Positions 34,525-42,468 of a stretch of 64,000 nt of DNA are shown one piece after another (the first letter of the stretch is position 1; every line of letters begins with the position of its first letter). The stretch is taken from NCBI RefSeq assembly GCF_000221045.1, contig NC_015856.1, positions 992,001 through 1,056,000 of the forward strand. Direction: 5' to 3'. Position numbers and translations under genes: made by a program. The notes beneath the pieces are model-generated. The model was not told where the DNA came from. It ran no database searches and saw only the letters and a list, made by a program, of their open reading frames with translations. This stretch comes from Collimonas fungivorans Ter331. GTDB taxonomy: Bacteria > Pseudomonadota > Gammaproteobacteria > Burkholderiales > Burkholderiaceae_D.

Positions 34525-36147
34525 ATGGCGAAAATCGGGCGTAATGATCCCTGCCCATGCAAGAGCGGGGAAAAGTACAAAAAATGCCATGGTTCCGTTG
34601 AACATCTTGATCGTATTGCCCGTGTGATGGAAAGTGTGCCTCACGTTCTGGCGCAAGCGGATGCTGCAAAGGTTCAACGGGAGCGTCAGCAGGGATTTGG
34701 CGCCCCCATCATATCGGCTGAATTGAATGGGACACGTATGGTGGCTGTGAGAAACCGGCTATTTCAGTCGAGAAACTGGAACACTTTTCATGATTTTTTA
34801 ATTGAATACATCAAAGCAACAATGTCCCCTGATTGGTGGAAGGGGGAGGTCACAAAACCGTTAGAACAGCGGCACCCTATAACCCATTGGTACCAGAAGG
34901 TTTATGAGCATTCGCGAAAATTCATCACTGAACCTGGGAAGGTGTCTAGCGGCCCGTTGACCGGAGCTTACGCGGCCTTTTTACAGCTTGCATATGATCT
35001 CTATGCACTTGATCATAACGTCGAGCTTCAGGAGAAACTTTTAGGCCGTTTGAAGAACCTCGATAATTTCGAGGGTGCCAGATATGAGGTATCCGTCGCG
35101 GGAATGTTAATACGAGCTGGATTCCTGTTGGAGTTTGAGAACGAAGATGACCGTAGCTCAACACACTGCGAGTTTACGGCTACGTACAAGAAAACCGGTA
35201 AGAAATTCTCGGTCGAGGCGAAACGAAGAGGGGCGGAGATTCGACCCCGTTTGATTCGATTGCTACAAGGCGCGTTAAGAAAAAAGGCAAACTATCAACG
35301 GATTGTCTTCATTGATATCAATATGCCGGATGATGCAAGGGATGAATCCCTGCCCGCGTTTATGGCAAGCGCCCGCGACCGTCTGCGAATGTACGAACGA
35401 ACCGATCCGGCATCGAAATTGCTTCCATCAGCGTATATCCTGGTTACGAATTCTCCTTTTCAGCATCATCTAGATCAAGATGCTCCACGGTCAATTGTGT
35501 TAACTACCTCGTTTCACATACCTGAACTAAGTGAAGGTTGGAAATTTGATACATTGCGCCAGGCGATTACCGTCAGGGACGCACACGTTGAAATGCTCGA
35601 TTTGATTCAGTCAATGCAGGATCATTCAGAAATCCCCGCAACCTTTGATGGAGAAATCCCCGAATTTGCATTTGGAGAAAACAAGCACAGATTGATAGTT
35701 GGTGAGCGGTACGAATTGCCAAACAACGACGGAGGTCTTATTGTTGGAACTTTGTCTTCGGCTGAGGTGATCGAACAGGAAAAGACCGCGATGTGTGTGA
35801 TGACTCTTGAAGAAGGCAGCGTTGCGCTCTGTAAAATGCCATTGTCAGATTTGGAGATGGCAGCGTGGCGCAGGCATCCGGATACCTTTTTTGGAGTTGT
35901 CGGACAGCGCAATACAAGAGTAAATAATGCGCTTGAGATGTATGATTTTTTATTCAGAACCTATCAAAAAACGTCAAAGGACAAGTTGATTGAATTCATG
36001 GCGCCTGTCATGGATAAGGCGATGCTGGTTGATTTAGATCAGCCGACGTTGGCAAGCATGTATTGCGAGCGAATGGCGATTTCAGCGATGGCAAACGTGT
36101 CCCAGCGCGAGTCGACAGTGAGTAATCGTGATGATGTCGTCTTATAA
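34525..36147 (+). CDS. SEC-C motif protein with PD-(D/E)XK nuclease-like core
   Basis: A 540-residue protein, ATG preceded by AAGGA. Residues 5-23 (GRNDPCPCKSGEKYKKCHG) are a textbook SEC-C zinc motif with C10, C12, C21 and H22. Residues about 184-235 show a restriction-endonuclease-like pattern: a helix with E188 (GARYEVSVAGMLIRAG), an acidic strand residue E216 (HCEFTA) and E231-A-K233 in KKFSVEAKRRG, which is the E-x-K half of a PD-(D/E)XK active site. The C-terminal 300 residues are unassigned. The arrangement suggests a nucleic-acid-cleaving effector, perhaps anti-phage, working with the upstream HNH-like protein. SEC-C is seen; the nuclease is motif-based inference. Confidence 0.7.
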   Translation: MAKIGRNDPCPCKSGEKYKKCHGSVEHLDRIARVMESVPHVLAQADAAKVQRERQQGFGAPIISAELNGTRMVAVRNRLFQSRNWNTFHDFLIEYIKATMSPDWWKGEVTKPLEQRHPITHWYQKVYEHSRKFITEPGKVSSGPLTGAYAAFLQLAYDLYALDHNVELQEKLLGRLKNLDNFEGARYEVSVAGMLIRAGFLLEFENEDDRSSTHCEFTATYKKTGKKFSVEAKRRGAEIRPRLIRLLQGALRKKANYQRIVFIDINMPDDARDESLPAFMASARDRLRMYERTDPASKLLPSAYILVTNSPFQHHLDQDAPRSIVLTTSFHIPELSEGWKFDTLRQAITVRDAHVEMLDLIQSMQDHSEIPATFDGEIPEFAFGENKHRLIVGERYELPNNDGGLIVGTLSSAEVIEQEKTAMCVMTLEEGSVALCKMPLSDLEMAAWRRHPDTFFGVVGQRNTRVNNALEMYDFLFRTYQKTSKDKLIEFMAPVMDKAMLVDLDQPTLASMYCERMAISAMANVSQRESTVSNRDDVVL

Positions 36148-36203
36148 GGCGATGGCTCTTAAGTTCGAATTACGAAGTCTAGGCGCATATGACAACATGC
36201 AAA

Positions 36204-36233
36204 TTGCGGAGCAAGCGCTGATTTGCGGAGCAA
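36204..36233. repeat. Paired TTGCGGAGCAA motifs at right island end
   Basis: Two direct copies of the 11-mer TTGCGGAGCAA at 36204-36214 and 36223-36233, 19 bp apart; the second abuts the right 99-bp repeat. The same core occurs twice at the left end in opposite orientations. Confidence 0.65.
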
Positions 36234-36328
36234 AACAAAAAGGCCTCCATTTCTGAAAGCCTTATGTCTGTTGGTGCCGAGAGCCGGAATCGAACCGGCA
36301 CGCTGTCTCCAGCGCGGGATTTTGAGTC
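36230..36328. repeat. Right 99-bp direct repeat (attR-like)
   Basis: Partner of 33331-33429. It contains the terminator and 3' part of the intact tRNA-Leu gene, so the element's insertion preserved a functional tRNA. Confidence 0.9.
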
Positions 36329-36358
36329 CCGTGCGTCTACCTATTCCGCCATCTCGGC
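36272..36358 (-). tRNA. tRNA-Leu (anticodon CAA)
   Basis: 87 nt including an encoded CCA. Acceptor GCCGAGA pairs with TCTCGGC, the anticodon stem CGGGA/TCCCG encloses CTCAAAA with anticodon CAA, a long class II variable arm (GCTGGAGACAGC) and T arm GCCGGTTCGATTCCGGC are present. It reads UUG codons. A terminator lies just downstream (36240-36262). Confidence 0.96.
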
Positions 36359-36370
36359 AACGCGTCCGCT

Positions 36371-36399
36371 ATTATGACTGGTTTCCGCGGTCCGATCAA
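36371..36399 (-). promoter_or_regulatory. Sigma-70 promoter of tRNA-Leu
   Basis: On the minus strand TTGATC, 17 bp, CATAAT, ending 12 bp before the tRNA 5' end, followed by a GC-rich start region (GCGGACGCG) typical of stringently controlled stable-RNA promoters. Confidence 0.7.
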
Positions 36400-36445
36400 T
36401 AGTTGCATCAATCAATTTTCCCGCAGGCAGGCTGTTGGGCGGGGA

Positions 36446-38164
36446 CTAGTTGCTGACCCGCTGGTACAGGCGGAACCGCTCATCACGGTCCGATGGCCGG
36501 CGGCCGGTCCACAGCAGTTTCCAGTTGCCCTGGAATTCACGCCAGATCGCATCGTCCGATTTGACCGAGATATTGTCCTGGTACAGCAGGAAATCGCAGT
36601 GCGGCTGGCCGTATTCGCCGAACGGGATGTCGCCGAAATAGGCGAACGATGCGCGCTGCGCCGGGCCGACGTTGGTATCCACGCATTGCTTGACGGCCGG
36701 CAGGTGCTCGTCGATCTGGGCCGCCACGCCGGCGTAGCTCTTGCTGTAGTTGATCCATGGCAGCCACAAGGTGGTGAGCAGCAGCCAGCACAGGATCACG
36801 CCGCCCGAAGATAGCACCACCGCGCGCCACAGGACCGCCGGCCGGCGCGACAGGCGCCAGTTCACCAGCAGGATCCAGAACACCGAACCGAGCAGGGCGA
36901 TCGCCAGCGCGATCAGGTTGAATTCCGGTTTAAAGCCGGGCGCCAGCTTGTAGACATTCTTGGCGATTTGCGCCGGCCAGCCGCTTTCCTTGGCGATCCA
37001 GGCCAGCCAGATGAATGCTGCGCAGGCGGTCAGGGTCATCACCGAGAACCAGTCCACGGCGTTGATGGCGCCGCGTTTCATGGTCGGCAGGCCGAATGCG
37101 GCCAGGATCACCAGCGGCGGCAGCAGCGGCAGCAGGATGCCTTCTTCCGGATGCGGATTGAGCAGCAGTATGATCGTCAGGCTGATGAAAAACGCCAGCG
37201 GCAAGGCGATATGCAAGGTCGAGCGCTGCTGGCGCCAGGCATACACCGCCCAGCCGGCAAACGGCCAGGCCGGCCAGGCGAACCAGATGCCGTATTTAAA
37301 GTAATACGATAAGGCGGTCCAGGTCGGCCAGCTCAGCTGGCGCAGGTTGATGACTTCCCAAACGGCGAAGCGGGCCGACGCGCCTGGCAGCAGCGCCCAG
37401 CTGACGATGAACCAGAGCGCAGCAACCAGCAGCGTGACCGGCACGGTCGCCAGCAGCATGTCGCGGGCGATGGCTTTTTCTCGCATCAGCGCCAGCGTCA
37501 GCAAGCCGCACAGCATGGCTAGCGGCAGCAGCCAGCCGCGGGTCAGGATCAGCAGGCCGAAGCTGAGCCCGAGCACGGCAGCGCTGCGCAGGCTGCGCGC
37601 TTCGAACAGGCGCACCGCAACATAGATTGAAAAGGCGACCAGCGCGACCTGCAAGCTCTTGGCGGTAGGTTCGTGGCTCTGCAGCAGCAGGCCCAGGCTG
37701 CCGAGATAAATCAGGAAAGCGCCGTCGGCCAGGGTGCGACCGAAATCCTGGGGTTCAGGCTGGCCGCCGAAGGCCAGGCGCAGCGGTTGTGCTTCGCTGC
37801 GGCGCCCCAGCAGGTAGGTGGCGTACCAGACCGACAGCGAGCCGACCAGGAAGAAGCCCACGGCCGGCAGGCGGCCTGCCAGCGGATCGCCCAGCAGCCA
37901 GCCGAACAGCTTGATGAAAACGGCGCCGATCCAGTAAGTCAGCGGACTTTCGCCGGGCATCGGCAAACCGACGATATTCGGCATCAGCCAGTCGGCGATG
38001 CTGCCGTGGGCCATGGTCCAGGCGATGCCGAAGCTCGAGGCATCTTCATTTTTCCACGGATCGCGACCGATCAGGCCGGGCAGTATGTATAGCAATCCCA
38101 GCGCCCACAGGCCCCAGCGTGGCAGTGCGCTGGTGGCGGAGGCGGGAAGGCGGACGGGCTTCAT
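36446..38164 (-). CDS. GT39/ArnT-like membrane glycosyltransferase
   Basis: A 572-residue polytopic membrane protein with about twelve hydrophobic segments. The first periplasmic loop contains GLIGRDPWKNEDASSFGIAW, an acidic pair like that of PMT/ArnT glycosyltransferases, which transfer sugars from undecaprenyl-phosphate donors to lipid A, proteins or glycans. GLPMPGESPLTYWIGAVFIKLFG and GRLPAVGFFLVG are further family-like segments. The C-terminal periplasmic domain (residues about 480-572; CVDTNVGPAQRASFAYFGDIPFGEYG) resembles that of ArnT. The start is set at ATG 38164. Acceptor and donor are unknown. No arn genes lie nearby, so it need not act in polymyxin resistance. Confidence 0.8.
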   Translation of the reverse strand: MKPVRLPASATSALPRWGLWALGLLYILPGLIGRDPWKNEDASSFGIAWTMAHGSIADWLMPNIVGLPMPGESPLTYWIGAVFIKLFGWLLGDPLAGRLPAVGFFLVGSLSVWYATYLLGRRSEAQPLRLAFGGQPEPQDFGRTLADGAFLIYLGSLGLLLQSHEPTAKSLQVALVAFSIYVAVRLFEARSLRSAAVLGLSFGLLILTRGWLLPLAMLCGLLTLALMREKAIARDMLLATVPVTLLVAALWFIVSWALLPGASARFAVWEVINLRQLSWPTWTALSYYFKYGIWFAWPAWPFAGWAVYAWRQQRSTLHIALPLAFFISLTIILLLNPHPEEGILLPLLPPLVILAAFGLPTMKRGAINAVDWFSVMTLTACAAFIWLAWIAKESGWPAQIAKNVYKLAPGFKPEFNLIALAIALLGSVFWILLVNWRLSRRPAVLWRAVVLSSGGVILCWLLLTTLWLPWINYSKSYAGVAAQIDEHLPAVKQCVDTNVGPAQRASFAYFGDIPFGEYGQPHCDFLLYQDNISVKSDDAIWREFQGNWKLLWTGRRPSDRDERFRLYQRVSN

Positions 38165-38354
38165 CACAATGGCGTCTGATCAATGTTGAATTGCTGGGTA
38201 TTGTGCCGGATAGCGGATTACTGCGCTATTACTGAGCGTAGTTTTTGTTCTTGCTGTTCTCAAGAAGACATACACTTCTTTACGATTTCTTCAAGAGTTA
38301 GCTGCAGTGCAGCAGGCGGCGTCGACTCTTGCCCTCTTGCCTGTCTCGATAAAC

Positions 38355-38382
38355 AAAAAAAGGCAGCCGCAGCTGCCTTTTT
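38355..38382 (-). terminator. Terminator of rpmE2
   Basis: Arms AAAGGCAGC and GCTGCCTTT with a 4-bp loop and A/T runs on both sides, 16 bp beyond the rpmE2 stop. Confidence 0.88.
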
Positions 38383-38397
38383 GAACAAGCGATCGAA

Positions 38398-38667
38398 TTA
38401 AGTATTTGCGATCGAAGTCTTGGAACCGACAGCGCCGAATTTCTTGCGGAACTTGTCAACACGGCCAGCGGTGTCGACGATTTTGTGTTGACCGGTGTAG
38501 AACGGGTGCGATTCCGACGAAACTTCAATCTTCACCAAAGGATATTCTTTACCTTCGTGAGTGATGTTTTCGCGAGTCTGGATAGTCGAACGGGTAACGA
38601 ACTTGAAATCGTTCGAAACGTCGTGGAACAGGACTTCGCGGTAATTTGGGTGAATGCCGTCTTTCAT
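38398..38667 (-). CDS. rpmE2: 50S ribosomal protein L31 type B
   Basis: An 89-residue ribosomal protein. Start at 38667 gives [20 protein letters not shown], the type B N-terminus. The zinc-binding cysteines of type A L31 are absent and the longer C-terminal tail ([10 protein letters not shown]) is present, as expected for the zinc-independent form. Type B paralogues are often induced under zinc limitation by Zur derepression, but in many Burkholderiales it is the only L31; no Zur box was recognised upstream. Confidence 0.95.
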   Translation of the reverse strand: MKDGIHPNYREVLFHDVSNDFKFVTRSTIQTRENITHEGKEYPLVKIEVSSESHPFYTGQHKIVDTAGRVDKFRKKFGAVGSKTSIANT

Positions 38668-38898
38668 AATTGCCTCAATTGTGTGGTAGCCAATCAATCA
38701 CTTCGTCGGTCGTCTTGCTTCTTGACCCGATTGTCGATCACTTGCCGGGGGTGGAAAACCGCAGATTATACAATAAATCCAGGCGCGGACTGGAAAAAAT
38801 GAATGAAATCAGTGCCTTGGGGACAATTGGCGGCTATTCTGAAGTATTGTCTCTTTGGTATTTATCCTGGGCGAACATGGCGTCCGCCCAAGGCGGCC

Positions 38899-40191
38899 TT
38901 AGTTTTTGACAGCGGCAGGGGTCTGGTTGCCGTTTTTGCGATACAAATACAATGTTGCAAACAAGCCACATATCGCTGCGGCAGTCATCCACATGCCAGG
39001 CGCGCCCTTGTCGCCGGTGTATTCGATCAGGCCGGTTGCAATTGCCGGGGTAAAGCCGCCGAAAATCGCGGTCGCCAGGCTGTAGGCCAGGGAAAAGCCG
39101 GCGGTGCGCACTTCAACCGGCATGACTTCGGTCAGCGCCACCACCATCGCGCCGTTGTAGCTGGCGTACAGGAAAGACAGCCACAATTCGACCATCAGCA
39201 TCTTCTGGAAGGTCGGGTCGGCCACCAGCCACGACAGGGCCGGATAGGCGGTGAGGATGGTCAGGACGGTGAACACCAGCAGCAGCGGCTTGCGGCCGAT
39301 GCGGTCGGACAGGGCGCCCATCACCGGCAGCCAGATGAAATTCGAAATGCCGACGCAGAAGGTCACGACCAGCGCGTCGATGGTGGTCAGCTTGAGCACG
39401 CTCTTGCCGAAAGTCGGCGTGTAGACCGTGATCAGGTAAAACGAAACGGTGGTCATCGACACCAGCATCATGCCGGCCACCACCAGGCCCCAGTTGTCGA
39501 CCATGGAGCGCAGGATCTCGCGCATGGCGGGTTTGTGCTTGCGCGCCATGAACTCCTCGGTTTCCTGCAGCGAGCGGCGGATCACGAACAGCACCGGCAC
39601 GATCATGCAGCCGACAAAGAACGGGATGCGCCAGCCCCAGTCAGCGATTTGCGCCGGCTGCAGCCACACTTGCAGGCCGAAGCCGAGGGCCGCGGCGACG
39701 ATGATCGCTACTTGCTGGCTGGCCGACTGCCAGCTGACGTAAAAGCCCTTGTGGCCCGGGGTTGCCATTTCAGACAGGTAAACCGAGACGCCGCCCAGTT
39801 CGACGCCAGCCGAGAATCCTTGCAGCAGGCGGCCGATCAGCACCAGCAGTGGCGCTGCATAGCCGATGCTGGCGTAGCCGGGCACGAAGGCGATCAGCAT
39901 GGTGCCGAGCGCCATCAGCGCCAGGGTGGTGATCAGGCCCTTGCGGCGGCCGACCCGGTCGACATAGGCGCCGAGGATGATGGCGCCCAGCGGACGCATC
40001 AGAAAGCCGGCGCCGAAAGTCATGAAGGTCAGCATCAGCGAAGCAAATTCGTCGCCGGCCGGGAAAAAGGTCTTGGAGATGTAGGTTGCGTAGAAGCCGA
40101 ACAGGAAGAAATCGAACATCTCCATGAAGTTACCGCTGGTAACCCGCAGGACTGTGCCGAATTTCGATTGGCTGGATTGAGTTGTCGCCAT
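38899..40191 (-). CDS. Citrate/proton symporter, MHS family MFS
   Basis: A 430-residue twelve-helix transporter. Start at ATG 40191 ([20 protein letters not shown]) matches homologues; the longer frame upstream is not supported. The family signatures are [19 protein letters not shown] in helix 1, [10 protein letters not shown] in loop 2-3 and [15 protein letters not shown], which closely follow the citrate (CitA) and tricarballylate (TcuC) carriers. It imports a tricarboxylate with protons across the inner membrane. No tctABC- or tcu-type catabolic genes adjoin it, so the exact substrate stays open. Confidence 0.9.
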   Translation of the reverse strand: MATTQSSQSKFGTVLRVTSGNFMEMFDFFLFGFYATYISKTFFPAGDEFASLMLTFMTFGAGFLMRPLGAIILGAYVDRVGRRKGLITTLALMALGTMLIAFVPGYASIGYAAPLLVLIGRLLQGFSAGVELGGVSVYLSEMATPGHKGFYVSWQSASQQVAIIVAAALGFGLQVWLQPAQIADWGWRIPFFVGCMIVPVLFVIRRSLQETEEFMARKHKPAMREILRSMVDNWGLVVAGMMLVSMTTVSFYLITVYTPTFGKSVLKLTTIDALVVTFCVGISNFIWLPVMGALSDRIGRKPLLLVFTVLTILTAYPALSWLVADPTFQKMLMVELWLSFLYASYNGAMVVALTEVMPVEVRTAGFSLAYSLATAIFGGFTPAIATGLIEYTGDKGAPGMWMTAAAICGLFATLYLYRKNGNQTPAAVKN

Positions 40192-40386
40192 GATGTGCCG
40201 TTGCGAAATAGGAGGTTCGCAAGCATAGCATTTAGCGTGTTGTGGCGCTCTCCCTTGTAAATAAATTATAGTTTTCTTAATGCAACATTTTGCAGCCTCG
40301 GTTTGCCGCCTAAGTTCACGGATCAGCCGCTTCACATGGCAACGCCAGCTTTTGAGCGCCCGATCTTGGCCGCAGCCTGCATATGA

Positions 40387-40421
40387 AAAAAGCCTGGTCC
40401 ATTTGCATGGACCAGGCTTTT
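40387..40421 (-). terminator. Rho-independent terminator downstream of rho
   Basis: Perfect arms AAAAGCCTGGTCCA and TGGACCAGGCTTTT around TTTGCA, with the T run continuing on the minus strand, 18 bp after the rho stop. Confidence 0.95.
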
Positions 40422-40438
40422 ACGATGACTGATTCTGA

Positions 40439-41701
40439 TTAGCCGCCGCGGCGCATCATGTCGAAGAACTCGGCGTTGTTCTTGGTCGACTTCATCTTGT
40501 CGAGGATGAACTCCATCGCTTCGATTTCATCCATGCTGTACAGCAGCTTGCGCAGCACCCAGATCTTTTGCAGCTGGTCAGGCTTGATCAGCAATTCTTC
40601 ACGGCGGGTGCCGGACTTGTTCAGGTTGATCGACGGGTACACGCGTTTCTCGGCGAGGCGGCGTTCCAGGTGGACTTCCATGTTGCCGGTACCCTTGAAT
40701 TCTTCGTAGATCACGTCATCCATGCGGCTGCCGGTTTCGATCAGGGCAGTGGCGATGATGGTCAGCGAACCGCCTTCTTCGATGTTGCGGGCGGCGCCGA
40801 AGAAACGCTTCGGACGCTGCAGCGCATTGGCGTCGACACCACCGGTCAGCACCTTGCCGGAGGCAGGGATCACGGTATTGTAGGCGCGCGCCAGGCGGGT
40901 GATCGAGTCCAGCAGGATCACTACGTCTTTTTTCATTTCGACCAGGCGCTTGGCTTTTTCCAGCACCATTTCGGCGACTTGCACGTGGCGCGTGGCCGGT
41001 TCGTCGAAAGTGGAGGCAACCACTTCGCCGCGCACCGAGCGCTGCATTTCGGTCACTTCTTCCGGACGTTCGTCGATCAGCAGGACGATCATCACGGTGT
41101 CTGGATGGTTGGTGGTGATCGCATGCGCAATGTGCTGCAGCATGACCGATTTACCGGACTTTGGCGACGCTACCAGCAGGCCGCGCTGGCCCTTGCCGAT
41201 AGGCGCGATCATGTCGATGATGCGGCCGGTGATGTTTTCTTCGCCGCGCATGTCGCGTTCCAGCGGCAGCGGCTTGTTCGGGTGCAGCGGCGTCAGGTTT
41301 TCAAACAGGATGCGGTGCTTCGACGCTTCCGGCGATTCGCCGTTGACCTTGTCGACCTTGACCAGTGCGAAATAGCGCTCGCCGTCTTTCGGTGTCCGCA
41401 CTTCGCCTTCGATCGAATCGCCGGTGTGCAGGTTGAAGCGGCGGATCTGCGAAGGCGAGATATAAATGTCGTCGGTGGACGCCATGTAGCTGGCGTCGGG
41501 CGAGCGCAGGAAGCCAAAGCCGTCAGGCAGGACTTCGAGGGCGCCGTCGCCGAAAATCTGTTCTCCTGATTTCGCGCGCTTTTTCAGGATCGCGAACATC
41601 AGTTCTTGTTTGCGCAAACGCGCTGCGTTATCGATGTCGAGGCCGATTGCCATTTCTAGCAGGGCGGAGACATGTAACGCCTTTAATTCAGATAAATGCA
41701 T
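40439..41701 (-). CDS. rho: Transcription termination factor Rho
   Basis: A 420-residue hexameric RNA helicase. The N-terminal helical part ([18 protein letters not shown]) is followed by the cold-shock-like RNA-binding domain ([33 protein letters not shown]), then Walker [16 protein letters not shown] and Walker [18 protein letters not shown], the Q-loop [21 protein letters not shown] split around it, and the C-terminal [19 protein letters not shown]. Length and sequence are normal. It lies downstream of trxA on the same strand, a common pairing in betaproteobacteria. Confidence 0.98.
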   Translation of the reverse strand: MHLSELKALHVSALLEMAIGLDIDNAARLRKQELMFAILKKRAKSGEQIFGDGALEVLPDGFGFLRSPDASYMASTDDIYISPSQIRRFNLHTGDSIEGEVRTPKDGERYFALVKVDKVNGESPEASKHRILFENLTPLHPNKPLPLERDMRGEENITGRIIDMIAPIGKGQRGLLVASPKSGKSVMLQHIAHAITTNHPDTVMIVLLIDERPEEVTEMQRSVRGEVVASTFDEPATRHVQVAEMVLEKAKRLVEMKKDVVILLDSITRLARAYNTVIPASGKVLTGGVDANALQRPKRFFGAARNIEEGGSLTIIATALIETGSRMDDVIYEEFKGTGNMEVHLERRLAEKRVYPSINLNKSGTRREELLIKPDQLQKIWVLRKLLYSMDEIEAMEFILDKMKSTKNNAEFFDMMRRGG

Positions 41702-41773
41702 AGGTATGAGTGTCCCGGGATGGGAAATATTGGGTGGGGGAGGGAACTGCGTGGTGTAGTTAGTAAAACACTA

Positions 41774-41797
41774 GTGGCGGTGCGGGCGCACCGCCAC
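41774..41797. terminator. Perfect GC-rich hairpin between trxA and rho
   Basis: Arms GTGGCGGTGCG and CGCACCGCCAC with a 2-base centre. It sits 9 bp past the trxA stop in minus orientation, followed by a weak TAGTGTTTT tract. It may terminate or attenuate read-through from trxA into rho. Confidence 0.6.
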
Positions 41798-41805
41798 GGT
41801 TCTTA

Positions 41806-42132
41806 TTATATATTCGAATCGATGAAGGAGGTCAACTGGCCCTTGGCCAGCGCGCCAACCTTCTGTGCCGCCGGAACGCCGTTCTTGAACAGGATCAAGG
41901 TCGGGATGCCGCGGATGCCGTGCTTGGCAGGCACTGCCTGGTTGGAATCGACGTCCAGCTTGACGATTTGCAGCTTGTCGCCGTATTCCTTGGCGACTTC
42001 TTCCAGGATCGGGGCGATCATCTTGCAAGGACCGCACCACTCAGCCCAGAAATCGACCAGGACCGGCTTGTCGGATTTGAGTACGTCTGCTTCAAAAGTT
42101 GCGTCGGAAGTATGTTTAATATGTTCGCTCAT
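41806..42132 (-). CDS. trxA: Thioredoxin 1
   Basis: A 108-residue cytoplasmic disulfide reductase. The redox motif WCGPCK is at residues 32-37 and the cis-proline loop is [11 protein letters not shown]. It lacks a signal peptide. Length equals the E. coli protein. It lies upstream of rho in the same direction. Confidence 0.97.
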   Translation of the reverse strand: MSEHIKHTSDATFEADVLKSDKPVLVDFWAEWCGPCKMIAPILEEVAKEYGDKLQIVKLDVDSNQAVPAKHGIRGIPTLILFKNGVPAAQKVGALAKGQLTSFIDSNI

Positions 42133-42468
42133 GGTTTCCTCAGTGTGAGGGAAAAAGAATCAATGTGTGCCAAGACGACTTACCATTCCTGCTTGGTGGC
42201 TGCCATCGGCGTTCCCTATTCTATTGAATAAGTGGGGATGCCGTGCGCGAATTCAAGTTTTTGTGGGTGCGGTAAGAGGTATTGCGGCGGGATATTCGCT
42301 AAATCATAACCGATTTTATGAAAATGTGTGGCTTATGTAATTGATTATGTAATTATTTGAGGCTTGTTTTTCCGGAGGCTCGCATAAAATGATAGCTAAT
42401 TGTTGCAAAAATGCGAGAGCATCCATACTAGTAGCAAGGCGGCGCTGGCCGTCCTTTCAGTGAGCCAC
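42133..42468. other. Divergent intergenic region, trxA to addB-like
   Basis: About 335 bp, AT-rich between 42290 and 42400. It contains a perfect 10-bp direct repeat TTATGTAATT at 42333-42342 and 42345-42354 (12-bp period) that could be an operator. No clear -35/-10 pair or gene was found. Confidence 0.45.

Larger units (their letters stand above)
33331..36328. mobile_element. tRNA-Leu-associated mini-island flanked by 99-bp repeats
   Basis: A 3-kb segment bounded by direct repeats (33331-33429 and 36230-36328) that cover the 3' part of the tRNA-Leu(CAA) gene plus its terminator. It contains two AT-richer genes in the same direction, a decayed ORF and clustered TTGCGGAGCAA motifs near both ends, but no recognisable integrase or transposase. 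The repeat boundary falls at the anticodon loop, a common crossover point for tyrosine recombinases. The segment looks like an integrated element that lost its integrase or relies on one in trans. The extent is set by the repeats; mobility is inference. Confidence 0.75.

Noticed and set aside
38803-40260. 485-codon plus-strand open frame opposite the citrate symporter
   Set aside because: His/Gln/Asp-rich composition typical of antisense translation of a membrane protein gene; the minus strand gives a clear MFS transporter.
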